Below are positions 1 through 7,725 of a stretch of 30,068 nt of DNA, piece after piece (the first letter of the stretch is position 1; every line of letters starts with the position of its first letter). The notes under the pieces were generated by a model. The model was not told the DNA's origin. It saw nothing but the letters and a program-made list of their open reading frames with translations, and made no database searches. The position numbers and the translations under genes are program-made. Source of the stretch: CAZLNO01 sp964561005 (lineage in GTDB: Bacteria > Pseudomonadota > Alphaproteobacteria > Kiloniellales > Rhodovibrionaceae); contig CAZLNO010000041.1 of the NCBI GenBank assembly GCA_964561005.1, forward strand, positions 1 through 30,068, written 5' to 3'.

Positions 1-60
1 GCTTGTCGAAGCATGAGCTTGTCGAAGCATGAGCTTGTCGAAGCATGAGCTTGTCAAAAC
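1..60. repeat. Tandem 16-bp repeat, REP-like family
   Basis: A 16-bp unit (GCTTGTCGAAGCATGA) is repeated head to tail at 1-16, 17-32 and 33-48, with a partial, diverged copy from 49. The core GCTTGTCGAAG is the same as in the dispersed repeats near 15.4, 17.7 and 27.6 kb, so this looks like one end of a REP-like cluster cut by the window start. There is no coding evidence. Confidence 0.85.
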
Positions 61-215
61 CCACTCCTCCCGCAGGCCTCCGAAGACCGTGCGATTGCGA
101 GGGTCCTGTGCTGCACGACCTGCGGCACGCGGCCGGCAATCTCACAGCACATTCGGCGGCGGCTGTGCCACCCTCCGCGAATGAGGACGAACCAAACGGA
201 CGGAGTCTCGAAACC

Positions 216-1184
216 ATGCCGAGCACGAGCCAGGCGCGCGAAGCCGACAAGCCGGCGGGGCCGGAGGCGCGGCCGATCGGGCTGATCGGCGCGCCCTGCG
301 ACGTCGCCGCGGGCACCCGCGGCGCCACGATGGGGCCGGAGGCGCTGCGCGTGGCCGGGCTGCCGCGGGCGCTGGCCGGCCTGGGCTACAGCGTGCACGA
401 CCACGGCAACCTGGCCGGGCCGCGCAACCCGGAACGCACGCGGGAGAACGGCTATCGCCATCTGCCGGAGACCGTCGCCTGGGTGCGCGCCGCCCGCGAC
501 GCCTGCGCGGCGATGCTGGCGGCCGGCGAGCTGCCGGTGGTGATGGGCGGCGACCACGCGCTCAGCATCGGCTCGGTGGCGGCGGCGGCACGGCACTGCG
601 CCACGCGGGACATCCCCCTGTCGGTCCTCTGGATCGACGCCCACGCCGACTTCAACACCGCCGAGAGCTCGCCCTCCGGGAACATCCACGGCATGCCGGT
701 CGCGGTCCTCTGCGGCGAGGGGCCGGACGAGCTGCTCGACCTGGGCCATGCGCGGCCGATCCTGGACCCGGCCCAGGTCGTGCAGGTGGGCGTGCGCTCG
801 GTCGACGCCGTGGAAAAGCGCGAGGTCGTCGAGCGCGGCATCGCCGTGCACGACATGCGCCGCATCGACGAGAACGGCATGCGGACGGAGATGGAGCGCG
901 CTCTGGAGGCCGTGGCGCGGCGCGGCGGCCACCTGCACGTCAGCTTCGACCTGGACGTGGTCGACCCGGCCGAGGCGCCCGGCGTCGGCACCCCGGTGCC
1001 GGGCGGGCTGAACTACCGCGAGGCGCAGCTTTGCATGGAGATGATCCACGACAGCGGGCTGCTCGGCTCGCTGGATGTCGTCGAGGTCAACCCCGCGCTG
1101 GACAACCGCAACCGCACCGCCGAACTGGCCGTCGAGCTGGTCGAGAGCCTGTTCGGCGAGCAGATCCTGGCGCGGGTGCTGTGA
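216..1184 (+). CDS. rocF: Arginase
   Basis: Arginase hydrolyses L-arginine to ornithine and urea in the cytoplasm. The 322-residue product has the usual family length and all binuclear manganese motifs: GGDH (H114), DAHAD (D141, H143, D145) and SFDLDVVDP (D245, D247). The motif SSPSGNIHGMP following DAHAD fits a true arginase rather than an agmatinase. The frame is open upstream to 45, but the ATG at 216 is chosen because GGAG lies about 10 bases before it and the upstream residues show no family similarity. The next gene, ornithine aminotransferase, starts 16 bases after the stop, so the two form an arginine catabolic operon. Agmatinase or formiminoglutamase are less likely alternatives in the same superfamily. 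Confidence 0.93.
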   Translation: MPSTSQAREADKPAGPEARPIGLIGAPCDVAAGTRGATMGPEALRVAGLPRALAGLGYSVHDHGNLAGPRNPERTRENGYRHLPETVAWVRAARDACAAMLAAGELPVVMGGDHALSIGSVAAAARHCATRDIPLSVLWIDAHADFNTAESSPSGNIHGMPVAVLCGEGPDELLDLGHARPILDPAQVVQVGVRSVDAVEKREVVERGIAVHDMRRIDENGMRTEMERALEAVARRGGHLHVSFDLDVVDPAEAPGVGTPVPGGLNYREAQLCMEMIHDSGLLGSLDVVEVNPALDNRNRTAELAVELVESLFGEQILARVL

Positions 1185-1200
1185 CATGGAGGAACCGACC

Positions 1201-2403
1201 ATGAACCAGGAACACGCCATCATCAGCCGCACCGACGCCTACAGCGCCCACAACTACCATCCCCTGCCGGTGGTGCTGGCCCGCGGCGAGGGTGTGTGGG
1301 TCTGGGACGTCGAGGGGCGCAAGTACCTGGACTGCCTGTCGGCCTATTCGGCGCTGAACCAGGGCCATTGCCATCCCGCCATCGTCGGCGCGCTGCACGA
1401 GCAGGCGTCGCGGCTGACGCTGAGCTCGCGCGCCTTCCACAACGACCGCATGGGCGCCTTCCTGGAACTGCTGTGCCGCACGACCGGGATGGAGATGGCG
1501 CTGCCGATGAACACCGGCGCCGAGGCGGTGGAGACGGCCGTCAAGGCGGCGCGCAAGTGGGGCTACACCGTCAAGGGCGTGCCGCGCGGACAGGCGGAGA
1601 TCATCGTCTGCAGCCGCAACTTCCACGGCCGCACCACCACCGCCGTCAGCATGTCGGGCGACGTGGCGGCGGGCGGCGACTTCGGGCCGCTGACGCCCGG
1701 CTTCAAGCTGGTGCCCTTCGGCGACGCCGAGGCAATGGCCGAGGCCGTGACGGCGAACACCGTCGCGGTGATCTTCGAGCCGATCCAGGGCGAGGCCGGC
1801 ATCTTCGTGCCGCCGGCGGGCTACCTGGCCGACGTCCGGAAGCTGTGCCGGGAGCGCAACGTTCTCTTCATCCTGGACGAGATCCAGACCGGTCTGGGGC
1901 GCACCGGCAAGCTGTTCTGTTACGAACACGAAACGGACGCCGCGCCGGACATGCTGATCCTCGGCAAGGCGCTGGGCGGCGGGGTCTATCCGGTCTCCGC
2001 CGTGGCGGCCTCGCGCGAGGTGCTGGGCGTCTTCCGTCCCGGCGACCACGGCAGCACCTTCGGCGGCAATCCCCTGGGCAGCGAGGTGGCGCGCGCCGCG
2101 CTCAAGGTCATCCTCGACGAGCGGCTGCCCGAGCGCGCGGCCGAGCTGGGCGGGCACCTGATGCGCCGCCTGCGCGCCCTCGACAGCCCCAAGGTCCGGG
2201 AGGTCCGGGGTCGCGGCCTGATGATCGGCATCGAGATCGACCCCGCGCACGGTCCCGCCCGCCCCTTCTGCGAGGCCCTGATGCGCCGCGGCGTGCTGTG
2301 CAAGGAGACCCACGAGCAGGTCATCCGCCTGGCGCCGCCGCTGGTCATCGAGCGGGAGGAACTGGACTGGCTGGCCGACCGCCTGGGCGAGGTTCTGAAA
2401 TGA
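1201..2403 (+). CDS. rocD: Ornithine aminotransferase
   Basis: This PLP enzyme (400 aa) moves the delta-amino group of ornithine to 2-oxoglutarate, giving glutamate-5-semialdehyde and glutamate. Seen in the sequence are the class III aminotransferase landmarks: MNTGAEAVETAVKAARKWG (about 103-121), the NFHGRT segment (140-145), FILDEIQTG with PLP-contact D226, and the Schiff-base lysine K256 in LGKALGGGVYP. The N-terminal SAHNYHPLPVVLARGEG is typical of OAT. An in-frame ATG at 1186 is possible, but its GGAGGA serves better as the ribosome site for the ATG at 1201. It follows arginase directly, completing the route from arginine to glutamate semialdehyde. Confidence 0.93.
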   Translation: MNQEHAIISRTDAYSAHNYHPLPVVLARGEGVWVWDVEGRKYLDCLSAYSALNQGHCHPAIVGALHEQASRLTLSSRAFHNDRMGAFLELLCRTTGMEMALPMNTGAEAVETAVKAARKWGYTVKGVPRGQAEIIVCSRNFHGRTTTAVSMSGDVAAGGDFGPLTPGFKLVPFGDAEAMAEAVTANTVAVIFEPIQGEAGIFVPPAGYLADVRKLCRERNVLFILDEIQTGLGRTGKLFCYEHETDAAPDMLILGKALGGGVYPVSAVAASREVLGVFRPGDHGSTFGGNPLGSEVARAALKVILDERLPERAAELGGHLMRRLRALDSPKVREVRGRGLMIGIEIDPAHGPARPFCEALMRRGVLCKETHEQVIRLAPPLVIEREELDWLADRLGEVLK

Positions 2404-2434
2404 AGCTTTCTCGCGGGCGGCGTGCACGGGCGTG

Positions 2435-2463
2435 CTGACTCCCCCGCGGGAGCCTGTTATAAG
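2435..2463 (+). promoter_or_regulatory. Candidate sigma70-type promoter for the amino-acid ABC operon
   Basis: CTGACT (2435-2440) and TATAAG (2458-2463) are separated by 17 bases, upstream of the TTG start at 2505. A small hairpin (CTCCC-CCGC-GGGAG, 2439-2452) lies in the spacer. This suggests the ABC genes can be transcribed separately from rocFD. It is a motif match only. Confidence 0.4.
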
Positions 2464-2504
2464 GCTGACATACAACGAAAACGCCGAACAGGGACGGTGT
2501 TGCC

Positions 2505-3272
2505 TTGGCCGAAGTCGCGCTTGAAGTCGAAGATCTCCACAAGAGCTTCGGATCGGTGGAGGTGCTGAAGGGCATCTCGCTCACCGCAAACGAGCAGGAC
2601 GTCATCTCCATCCTGGGCTCCAGCGGCTCGGGCAAGTCGACTTTCCTGCGCTGCATCAACCTGCTGGAGGTGCCCAACGCGGGCACGGTCAAGGTCCACG
2701 GCGAGCTGATCCGCATGACGGAAAAGCGCGGCCGGCCGATGCCGGCCGACCAGAAGCAGGTGGACCGCATCCGCTCGCGTCTCGGTTTCGTCTTCCAGAG
2801 CTTCAATCTCTGGTCGCACATGACCGTGCTGGAAAACGTGATCGAGGCGCCGATCCACGTCCTCGGCGTGCCGCGCAAGGAGGCCATCGAGCGCGGCGAG
2901 GCCGTGCTGGAAAAGGTCGGGATGTACGAGCGCAAGGACTACTATCCCGCGCACATCTCCGGCGGCCAGCAGCAGCGCGCGGCCATCGCCCGCGCCCTGG
3001 CGGTCGAGCCCATGATGATGCTGTTCGACGAGCCGACCTCCGCCCTCGACCCCGAGCTGGTGGGCGAGGTCCTGCGGGTCATGCGCTCGCTGGCCGAGGA
3101 GGGGCGGACGATGCTTGTCGTCACCCACGAAATGGGGTTTGCGCGCGACGTCTCCGATCAGGTTATGTTTCTCCATCAGGGTCAGGTCGAGGAATACGGC
3201 CCGCCTGAGGAGGTGTTCAGCAACCCGAGGTCCGAGCGCTTCCGGCAGTTCATCTCGGGCATGCTGCAATAG
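2505..3272 (+). CDS. Polar amino acid ABC transporter, ATP-binding protein (HisP/OccP type)
   Basis: This is the ATPase of a basic-amino-acid importer, 255 aa, acting on the inner face of the membrane. Seen: Walker A GSSGSGKST (38-46), Q-loop in FVFQSFNLWSHMTVLENV, signature SGGQQQR (152-158), Walker B MMLFDEP (171-177) and the H-loop H208. The NLWSHMTVLENVIEAP stretch is characteristic of the histidine/lysine-arginine-ornithine/octopine group. The start is TTG at 2505; no ATG in frame precedes the family start. It is followed by its binding protein and two permeases on the same strand. The arginase/OAT neighbours suggest arginine or ornithine as substrate, which is inference. Confidence 0.92.
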   Translation: MAEVALEVEDLHKSFGSVEVLKGISLTANEQDVISILGSSGSGKSTFLRCINLLEVPNAGTVKVHGELIRMTEKRGRPMPADQKQVDRIRSRLGFVFQSFNLWSHMTVLENVIEAPIHVLGVPRKEAIERGEAVLEKVGMYERKDYYPAHISGGQQQRAAIARALAVEPMMMLFDEPTSALDPELVGEVLRVMRSLAEEGRTMLVVTHEMGFARDVSDQVMFLHQGQVEEYGPPEEVFSNPRSERFRQFISGMLQ

Positions 3273-3339
3273 CGCCGGGGCCTGCCCCGGCATCCACGCG
3301 CGTCGACAGGCGCACGCAACGAGCAGAGGAGGCAGAAGA

Positions 3340-4143
3340 ATGAGGAAACTCGCAGCGGCGGTCTTCACGGTCGCGGCCCTGGCCACCGCCGGCGCCGGCG
3401 GCGCCGCGGCCAAGGAGTGGAAGCAGATCCGCATCGGCGTCGAGGGCGCCTACCCGCCGTTCTCCGAGATCGACGAGACCGGCGAGCTGGCCGGCTTCGA
3501 CATCGACATCGCCCGCGCGCTGTGCGAGCAGATGAACGCGGAATGCACCCTGGTGCAGCAGGACTGGGACGGCATCATCCCGGCGCTGCTGGCGCGCAAG
3601 TACGACGCCATCATCGCCTCGATGTCGATCACGCCGGAGCGCCAGAAGAAGGTGGACTTCACGAACAAGTATTACCAGACCCCGGCCAAGTTCGCCGCCC
3701 CCAAGGACGCCGACATCGAGGTCAGCGAGGAAGGCCTGAAGGGCAAGACCGTCGGCGTGCAGCGCGCGACCATCCACGACCGCTTCATCACCGAGGAGTT
3801 CGGCGACACGGTCGACATCAAGCGCTACGCCACCCAGGACGAAGCCTACCTCGACGCCCAGGCGGGCCGCGTCGACCTGCTGCTGGCCGACTCCATCGCC
3901 ATGAAGGGCGGCTTCCTCGACACCGAGGCCGGCCAGGACTGGGAGTTCGTGGGCCCGGACTTCACCGATCCCAAGTACTTCGGCGTCGGTGCCGGCATCG
4001 CCGTGCGGCCGGGCGACGACGACCTGAAGGAACAGCTCAACGCGGCCATCGACGCCATTCTCGAGAATGGCACCTACCGCAAGATCCAGAACCAGTACTT
4101 CGACTTCAACGTCTACGGCGAGCCCTACGGCAAGGAAAGCTGA
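3340..4143 (+). CDS. Amino acid ABC transporter, periplasmic binding protein (lysine/arginine/ornithine type)
   Basis: A 267-aa periplasmic solute-binding protein with a Sec signal peptide (about residues 1-24, ending GGAAA before KEW). It aligns along its length with HisJ/ArgT-type proteins. Ligand-pocket positions known from LAO-binding protein are mostly kept: E35 at the D11 position, Y38 (Y14), S96 in ASMSITPERQ (S72), R101 (R77), T144 (T/S121) and D184 in LLLADS (D161, which holds the ligand alpha-amino group). C62 and C69 match the disulfide of that family. A strong GAGGAGG-like ribosome site (AGAGGAGGCAG) precedes the ATG at 3340. It belongs to the ATPase and permeases around it. Confidence 0.92.
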   Translation: MRKLAAAVFTVAALATAGAGGAAAKEWKQIRIGVEGAYPPFSEIDETGELAGFDIDIARALCEQMNAECTLVQQDWDGIIPALLARKYDAIIASMSITPERQKKVDFTNKYYQTPAKFAAPKDADIEVSEEGLKGKTVGVQRATIHDRFITEEFGDTVDIKRYATQDEAYLDAQAGRVDLLLADSIAMKGGFLDTEAGQDWEFVGPDFTDPKYFGVGAGIAVRPGDDDLKEQLNAAIDAILENGTYRKIQNQYFDFNVYGEPYGKES

Positions 4144-4171
4144 GCGCGCCTTGCGAATGGGTTGCGTCGCG

Positions 4172-4213
4172 CCGCTGTCGTCGTCGCGCCCGCGCGCGTG
4201 ATGGCGACAGCGG
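4172..4213 (+). promoter_or_regulatory. Stem-loop between binding-protein and permease genes
   Basis: Perfect 9-bp arms CCGCTGTCG (4172-4180) and CGACAGCGG (4205-4213) flank a GC-rich loop in the 118-bp gap after the binding-protein stop. Hairpins here often stabilise the abundant binding-protein message or partly terminate transcription before the permease genes. No T-run follows, so attenuation or mRNA protection is more likely than full termination. The role is inferred. Confidence 0.4.
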
Positions 4214-4261
4214 GCGGCGGCCTCATGCCATGCCGCGCGAGCGGCCTCGATCTGGCGAAGG

Positions 4262-4957
4262 GTGAAGTCCGTGGAGAACGCCATCAAGTTCATGCCCTTC
4301 ATCCTTGAAGGGGCGATTCTGACGATCGAGCTGGCGCTGCTGTCGCTGGCACTTTCGGTCATCCTCGGGATGCTGGGGGCCACGGCCAAGCTCTCGCAGT
4401 CGATCCTGGCGCGCAGCATCGCGCAACTGTACACCACGATCATTCGCGGCATTCCCGACCTGGTGCTGATGCTGCTGATCTTCTTCGGCGGCCAGGTCGC
4501 GGTGAACAACATCGGCCACAAGCTGGGCCTGCCCTACATCGACATCGATCCCTTCATCGCGGGCTCGATCACCATCGGCTTCATCTTCGGCGCGTACATG
4601 GCGGAGACCTTTCGCGGCGCCATTCTCGCCGTCCCGCGCGGCGAGATCGAGGCGGGCTACGCCTTCGGCATGACGGCGCGCCAGGCGTTCCGGCGCATCA
4701 CGCTGCCGCAGATGATCCGCCACGCCCTGCCCGGCTTCGGCAACAACTGGCTGGTGCTGGTGAAGGCCACGGCCCTGGTCTCGGTCATCGGGCTGCAGGA
4801 CATGGTGTTCCGCGCCGGCCAGGCCGGCGGCAGCACGCGCCAGCCCTTCACGTTTTATTTCGTGGTCGCGCTCATCTATCTCGCCATCACCGCCGTCTCG
4901 CAGGGCGGCCTGAGCTGGGCCGAGCGCAAGGCCAGCGTCGGCGTGCGCCAGGAGTAG
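4262..4957 (+). CDS. Amino acid ABC transporter permease (HisQ type)
   Basis: An integral membrane subunit of 231 aa for the basic-amino-acid importer. It has several hydrophobic spans from about residue 10 and the cytoplasmic EAA loop EIEAGYAFGMTARQAFRRI, which docks on the ATPase. Residues FRGAILAVPRGEIEAGYAFG are typical of HisQ/OccQ. The start shown is GTG at 4262, but a second in-frame GTG at 4271 has better spacing to GAAGG just upstream, so the true protein may be three residues shorter. It is followed after 4 bases by the second permease. Confidence 0.9.
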   Translation: MKSVENAIKFMPFILEGAILTIELALLSLALSVILGMLGATAKLSQSILARSIAQLYTTIIRGIPDLVLMLLIFFGGQVAVNNIGHKLGLPYIDIDPFIAGSITIGFIFGAYMAETFRGAILAVPRGEIEAGYAFGMTARQAFRRITLPQMIRHALPGFGNNWLVLVKATALVSVIGLQDMVFRAGQAGGSTRQPFTFYFVVALIYLAITAVSQGGLSWAERKASVGVRQE

Positions 4958-4961
4958 GCCG

Positions 4962-5654
4962 ATGGATTTCGCCCCCATCATCGAGAACATCGACCTCTAC
5001 CTCGAGGGCGCGGTGATGACCGTGCAGCTCGTCTTCCTCGCCCTCGTGGCCGGCCTGGTCATCGCGGTGCCGGTGGCGCTGCTGCGCACATCGCGCAATC
5101 CCGTGGTGAACACCATCCCCTGGCTGTACACCTACTTCTTCCGCGGCACGCCGCTGCTGGTGCAGCTTTTCATGATCTACCACGGCTTTGGGCAATTCGA
5201 GTTCATCCGCGAAAGCGGCGCCTGGATAATCCTGAAGGAAGCCTACTGGTGCGCCCTGATCGCCTTTTCCCTGAACACCGGCGCGTACACCGCCGAGATC
5301 CTGCGCGGCGCCATCGAGCAGACGCCCTGGGGCGAGGTCGAGGCGGCCAAGGCCGTGGGCATGAACAAGTTCACCCGCTATCGACGCATCGTCCTGCCCG
5401 GCGCCTTCCGCCGCGCGCTGCCGGCCTACGGCAACGAGGTGATCTTCATGCTGCACGGCTCGGTGGTGGCCAGCGTGGTGACCATCGTCGACATCCTGGG
5501 CGCGGCGCGCATCGTCAACGCCCGCTACTTCTCCCCCTGGGAGGCCTACATCACCGCCGGGCTGTTCTACCTCGTCCTCACCTTCGCCATCGTCTACCTC
5601 TTCAAGCGCCTCGAGAAGCGCTGGCACGCCCACCTGCGTCCGCGCGAGGCGTGA
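4962..5654 (+). CDS. Amino acid ABC transporter permease (HisM type)
   Basis: The second membrane subunit, 230 aa, partner of the gene before it. Features: hydrophobic spans, the segment FFRGTPLLVQLFMIYHG typical of HisM/OccM, and the EAA loop EVEAAKAVGMNKFTRYRRI. The ATG at 4962 is preceded by AGGAG inside the end of the previous gene, consistent with translational coupling. It closes the operon; 465 bp without a gene follow. Confidence 0.9.
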   Translation: MDFAPIIENIDLYLEGAVMTVQLVFLALVAGLVIAVPVALLRTSRNPVVNTIPWLYTYFFRGTPLLVQLFMIYHGFGQFEFIRESGAWIILKEAYWCALIAFSLNTGAYTAEILRGAIEQTPWGEVEAAKAVGMNKFTRYRRIVLPGAFRRALPAYGNEVIFMLHGSVVASVVTIVDILGAARIVNARYFSPWEAYITAGLFYLVLTFAIVYLFKRLEKRWHAHLRPREA

Positions 5655-6119
5655 GCGACGACATCCCGCACGCGAACGCACGCGGCGGCCCGTGTCCGGG
5701 GCCGTCGCGCGGTTTGCCGGAGGCGCGCCCAGCCCCCCACCGCTTCACCTTTTCATGACGGGAAACAAGGTCTTCCACGCTGGACACGTCCGGCCGGTCG
5801 GCCGTCGCGGGGGCCTGTCCCGGTTTGATTGCACGCGGCGCTTGTTTCTTGGTGATCACGTACAAGCGATACTTGCTCTGGCAACAATTTGGACTTGCCT
5901 CAATTTCACTAAAATGAGCGCGTTAACAAAATTTTTGTCTTGAAATTTGAACGCCTTTCAGGCGATACATGAATACGCGGTATGCGGGTACGACTCTCCG
6001 GCGCAGCAAGAGTCAGGGGCTAAAAGGGCAACGTCGAGGCGGTTCGAGATCCCCCTCCCGCGGCCGCGTAACCTGCCCGCCCCGACCGATCGGATCGCCC
6101 GGACCAAGGGAGACGCGAG
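5655..6119. other. Gene-free region with AT-rich core upstream of the orphan binding protein
   Basis: No convincing gene is seen here. The segment 5870-5960 is sharply AT-richer than its surroundings. It holds a possible promoter (TTGGAC at 5889-5894 and TAAAAT at 5910-5915, but only 15 bases apart), a near-perfect AT palindrome ACAAAATTTTTGT (5926-5938) and a small hairpin CGCCT-TTC-AGGCG around 5951-5963. It probably carries the control region of the gene at 6120. Confidence 0.45.
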
Positions 6120-6920
6120 ATGAAACGCATCATCGTGACGCTTGGAATGACGATGGCCCTTCTCGCCACATTGAGCCCTGCGGCAGCGAAGGAGTGGGAG
6201 CGTATCCGTATCGGGGTCGATGGCGCTTATCCACCGTTTTCACGAATCGATGAAAACGGTGTTTTGGTGGGGTTCGATGTGGATATCGCTCGCGCCTTGT
6301 GTCAAGAAATGAATGCCGAATGCACTTTTGTCCAACAAGACTGGGATGGTATCATACCTGGGCTATTAACGAGAAAATATGATGCAATTATTGCTTCAAT
6401 GTACATAAGCGAAGACAGGGACCGAAAAGTCGACTTCACAGATGTATATTACAGGATGCCATTGCAATTCGCAGCTCCAAAATCCGAACATATTGAAATA
6501 TCGAAGCAAGGCGTCAAAGACAAAAGGATCGGCGTTCTTCGCGCTTCCCTCGAAGACGAATTTGTGACGGACAAATTTGGCGATGTCGCCATTATCAAGC
6601 GATACAACACCCAGATGGATGCTTTTCTTGACGCTGCCGCGGGTCGTCTCGACCTCGTTCTTACGGCGCTGGCCGTGATGAGGGAGAACTTTCTGGAAAC
6701 GGAGGAGGGAAAGGACTGGCAACTGGTCGGTCCTTTGTACCGCGACCCAAAGTACTTTGGGGAAGGGGCGGCTATCGCCGTGCGTGAGGAAGACGATGAT
6801 TTGCAAGCCCAGTTCGACGCGGCCCTCGATGCCATTCTTGAAAACGGCACCTATCGCCGCATCCAGGACAAATACTTCGATTTCAACGTCTACGGCGAGC
6901 CCCACGGCCCCGATAGCTGA
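6120..6920 (+). CDS. Orphan amino-acid-type ABC binding protein (diverged paralogue)
   Basis: A 266-aa periplasmic binding protein with a signal peptide (1-23, ending PAAA), clearly paralogous to the one at 3340 (more than half the residues identical by eye, same length, same C-terminal FDFNVYGEP). It keeps D34, Y37, R100, S143 and the C61/C68 pair. Two positions that contact the ligand in LAO-binding protein differ: Y95 replaces the serine of ASMSIT, and A183 replaces the aspartate that holds the alpha-amino group. Its middle (about 6200-6650) uses AT-rich codons unlike the neighbours. No ATPase or permease follows it. It may feed the importer upstream with another ligand, or act as a sensor or scavenger; this is inference. 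Confidence 0.88.
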   Translation: MKRIIVTLGMTMALLATLSPAAAKEWERIRIGVDGAYPPFSRIDENGVLVGFDVDIARALCQEMNAECTFVQQDWDGIIPGLLTRKYDAIIASMYISEDRDRKVDFTDVYYRMPLQFAAPKSEHIEISKQGVKDKRIGVLRASLEDEFVTDKFGDVAIIKRYNTQMDAFLDAAAGRLDLVLTALAVMRENFLETEEGKDWQLVGPLYRDPKYFGEGAAIAVREEDDDLQAQFDAALDAILENGTYRRIQDKYFDFNVYGEPHGPDS

Positions 6921-7068
6921 CGGCCGTGACCGCCGCCGGCCGGCCCGCCTCCAGCCACCAAGGCCTCGGGCGCAAGACCGTGGACCCGGGGCCCTGACTG
7001 CACTACCGTTCGCGACGACAGCGGCGGGCCCCGAGGCCTTCGGGCCCGTCGCGCCGAGCGGAGGTGGC

Positions 7069-7725
7069 ATGCTGCTGACCGGTTTCGAGGGATACGGCGG
7101 GCGCGGGCTGAACCCGGCCGCGGAGGTCGTCCGCGCCCTGGATGGCGAGACGATCGGCGGGGAGACGGTGACCGGCCGCATCCTCCCCGTCGACTACGAA
7201 AGGCTGGCGACGCGCATTCGCGAGCTGATCGCCGAGACGGCGCCGCGGGCGGTGATCGCCCTGGGCCTCTGGCCGGGCGAGCCGATGATCCGGCTGGAGC
7301 GGATCGCGGTGAACCTCAACGACTTCGAGATTCCCGACAACCGCGGCGCCCTGCACGGCGGCGCGATCGCCGAGGGGGTGCCGCTCGCCCTGCGATCCAC
7401 GCTGCCGGTCGAGGCGATCCGGTCCCGCCTGCTGGACGCCGGCATTCCCGCGCGGCTGTCGAGCAGCGCCGGCAATTTCCTGTGCAACGCCCTGATGTTC
7501 CGCGCGCTGGAGGCGGTCGCCCAGCAGCGCCCGGAAACGGAGACGCCCTGCGGCTTCATCCACCTGCCCTACCTGCCCGAACAGGTGGCCGAGCTTTTGC
7601 GGCAGCTTCGCGAGGCCCGCGACCTGGAGCTGCATCAGCGCGCCGACCTGGCGTCGATGGCGCTGCCCACCCAGATCGCGGCGGTACGCCTGGCCATCGA
7701 GGCGACACTGCGGGACGGCGCATGA
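7069..7725 (+). CDS. pcp: Pyroglutamyl-peptidase I (pyrrolidone-carboxylate peptidase)
   Basis: A cytoplasmic cysteine peptidase of family C15 (218 aa) that removes N-terminal pyroglutamate from peptides. The catalytic triad is visible: E78 in ERIAVNLNDFEIPDN, C139 in SSAGNFLCNALMF and H165 in GFIHLPYLPEQ. The N-terminal LLTGFEGYGGRGLNPA matches the family start. GGAGG sits 5 bases before the ATG at 7069. The stop overlaps the start of an ABC ATPase by 4 bases (ATGA), so the two are co-translated. This hints that the transporter handles a peptide or pyroglutamate-related nutrient, which is inference. Confidence 0.88.
   Translation: MLLTGFEGYGGRGLNPAAEVVRALDGETIGGETVTGRILPVDYERLATRIRELIAETAPRAVIALGLWPGEPMIRLERIAVNLNDFEIPDNRGALHGGAIAEGVPLALRSTLPVEAIRSRLLDAGIPARLSSSAGNFLCNALMFRALEAVAQQRPETETPCGFIHLPYLPEQVAELLRQLREARDLELHQRADLASMALPTQIAAVRLAIEATLRDGA

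Noticed and set aside
45..215. N-terminal extension of arginase
   Set aside because: The frame is open, but it starts inside the 16-bp repeat, has no family similarity, and the ATG at 216 has a ribosome site.
2439..2452. Terminator behind rocD
   Set aside because: The 5-bp hairpin is short, lacks a T-run and lies inside a likely promoter spacer.
2457..3434. Long open frame on the minus strand opposite the ABC ATPase
   Set aside because: It is a composition shadow of the high-GC coding strand: His/Arg/Ala-rich, no family motif, while the plus strand encodes a complete ATPase.
5692..5943. Possible 83-aa gene in the 5.7-5.9 kb gap
   Set aside because: No ribosome site, composition changes abruptly along it, and no recognisable domain.
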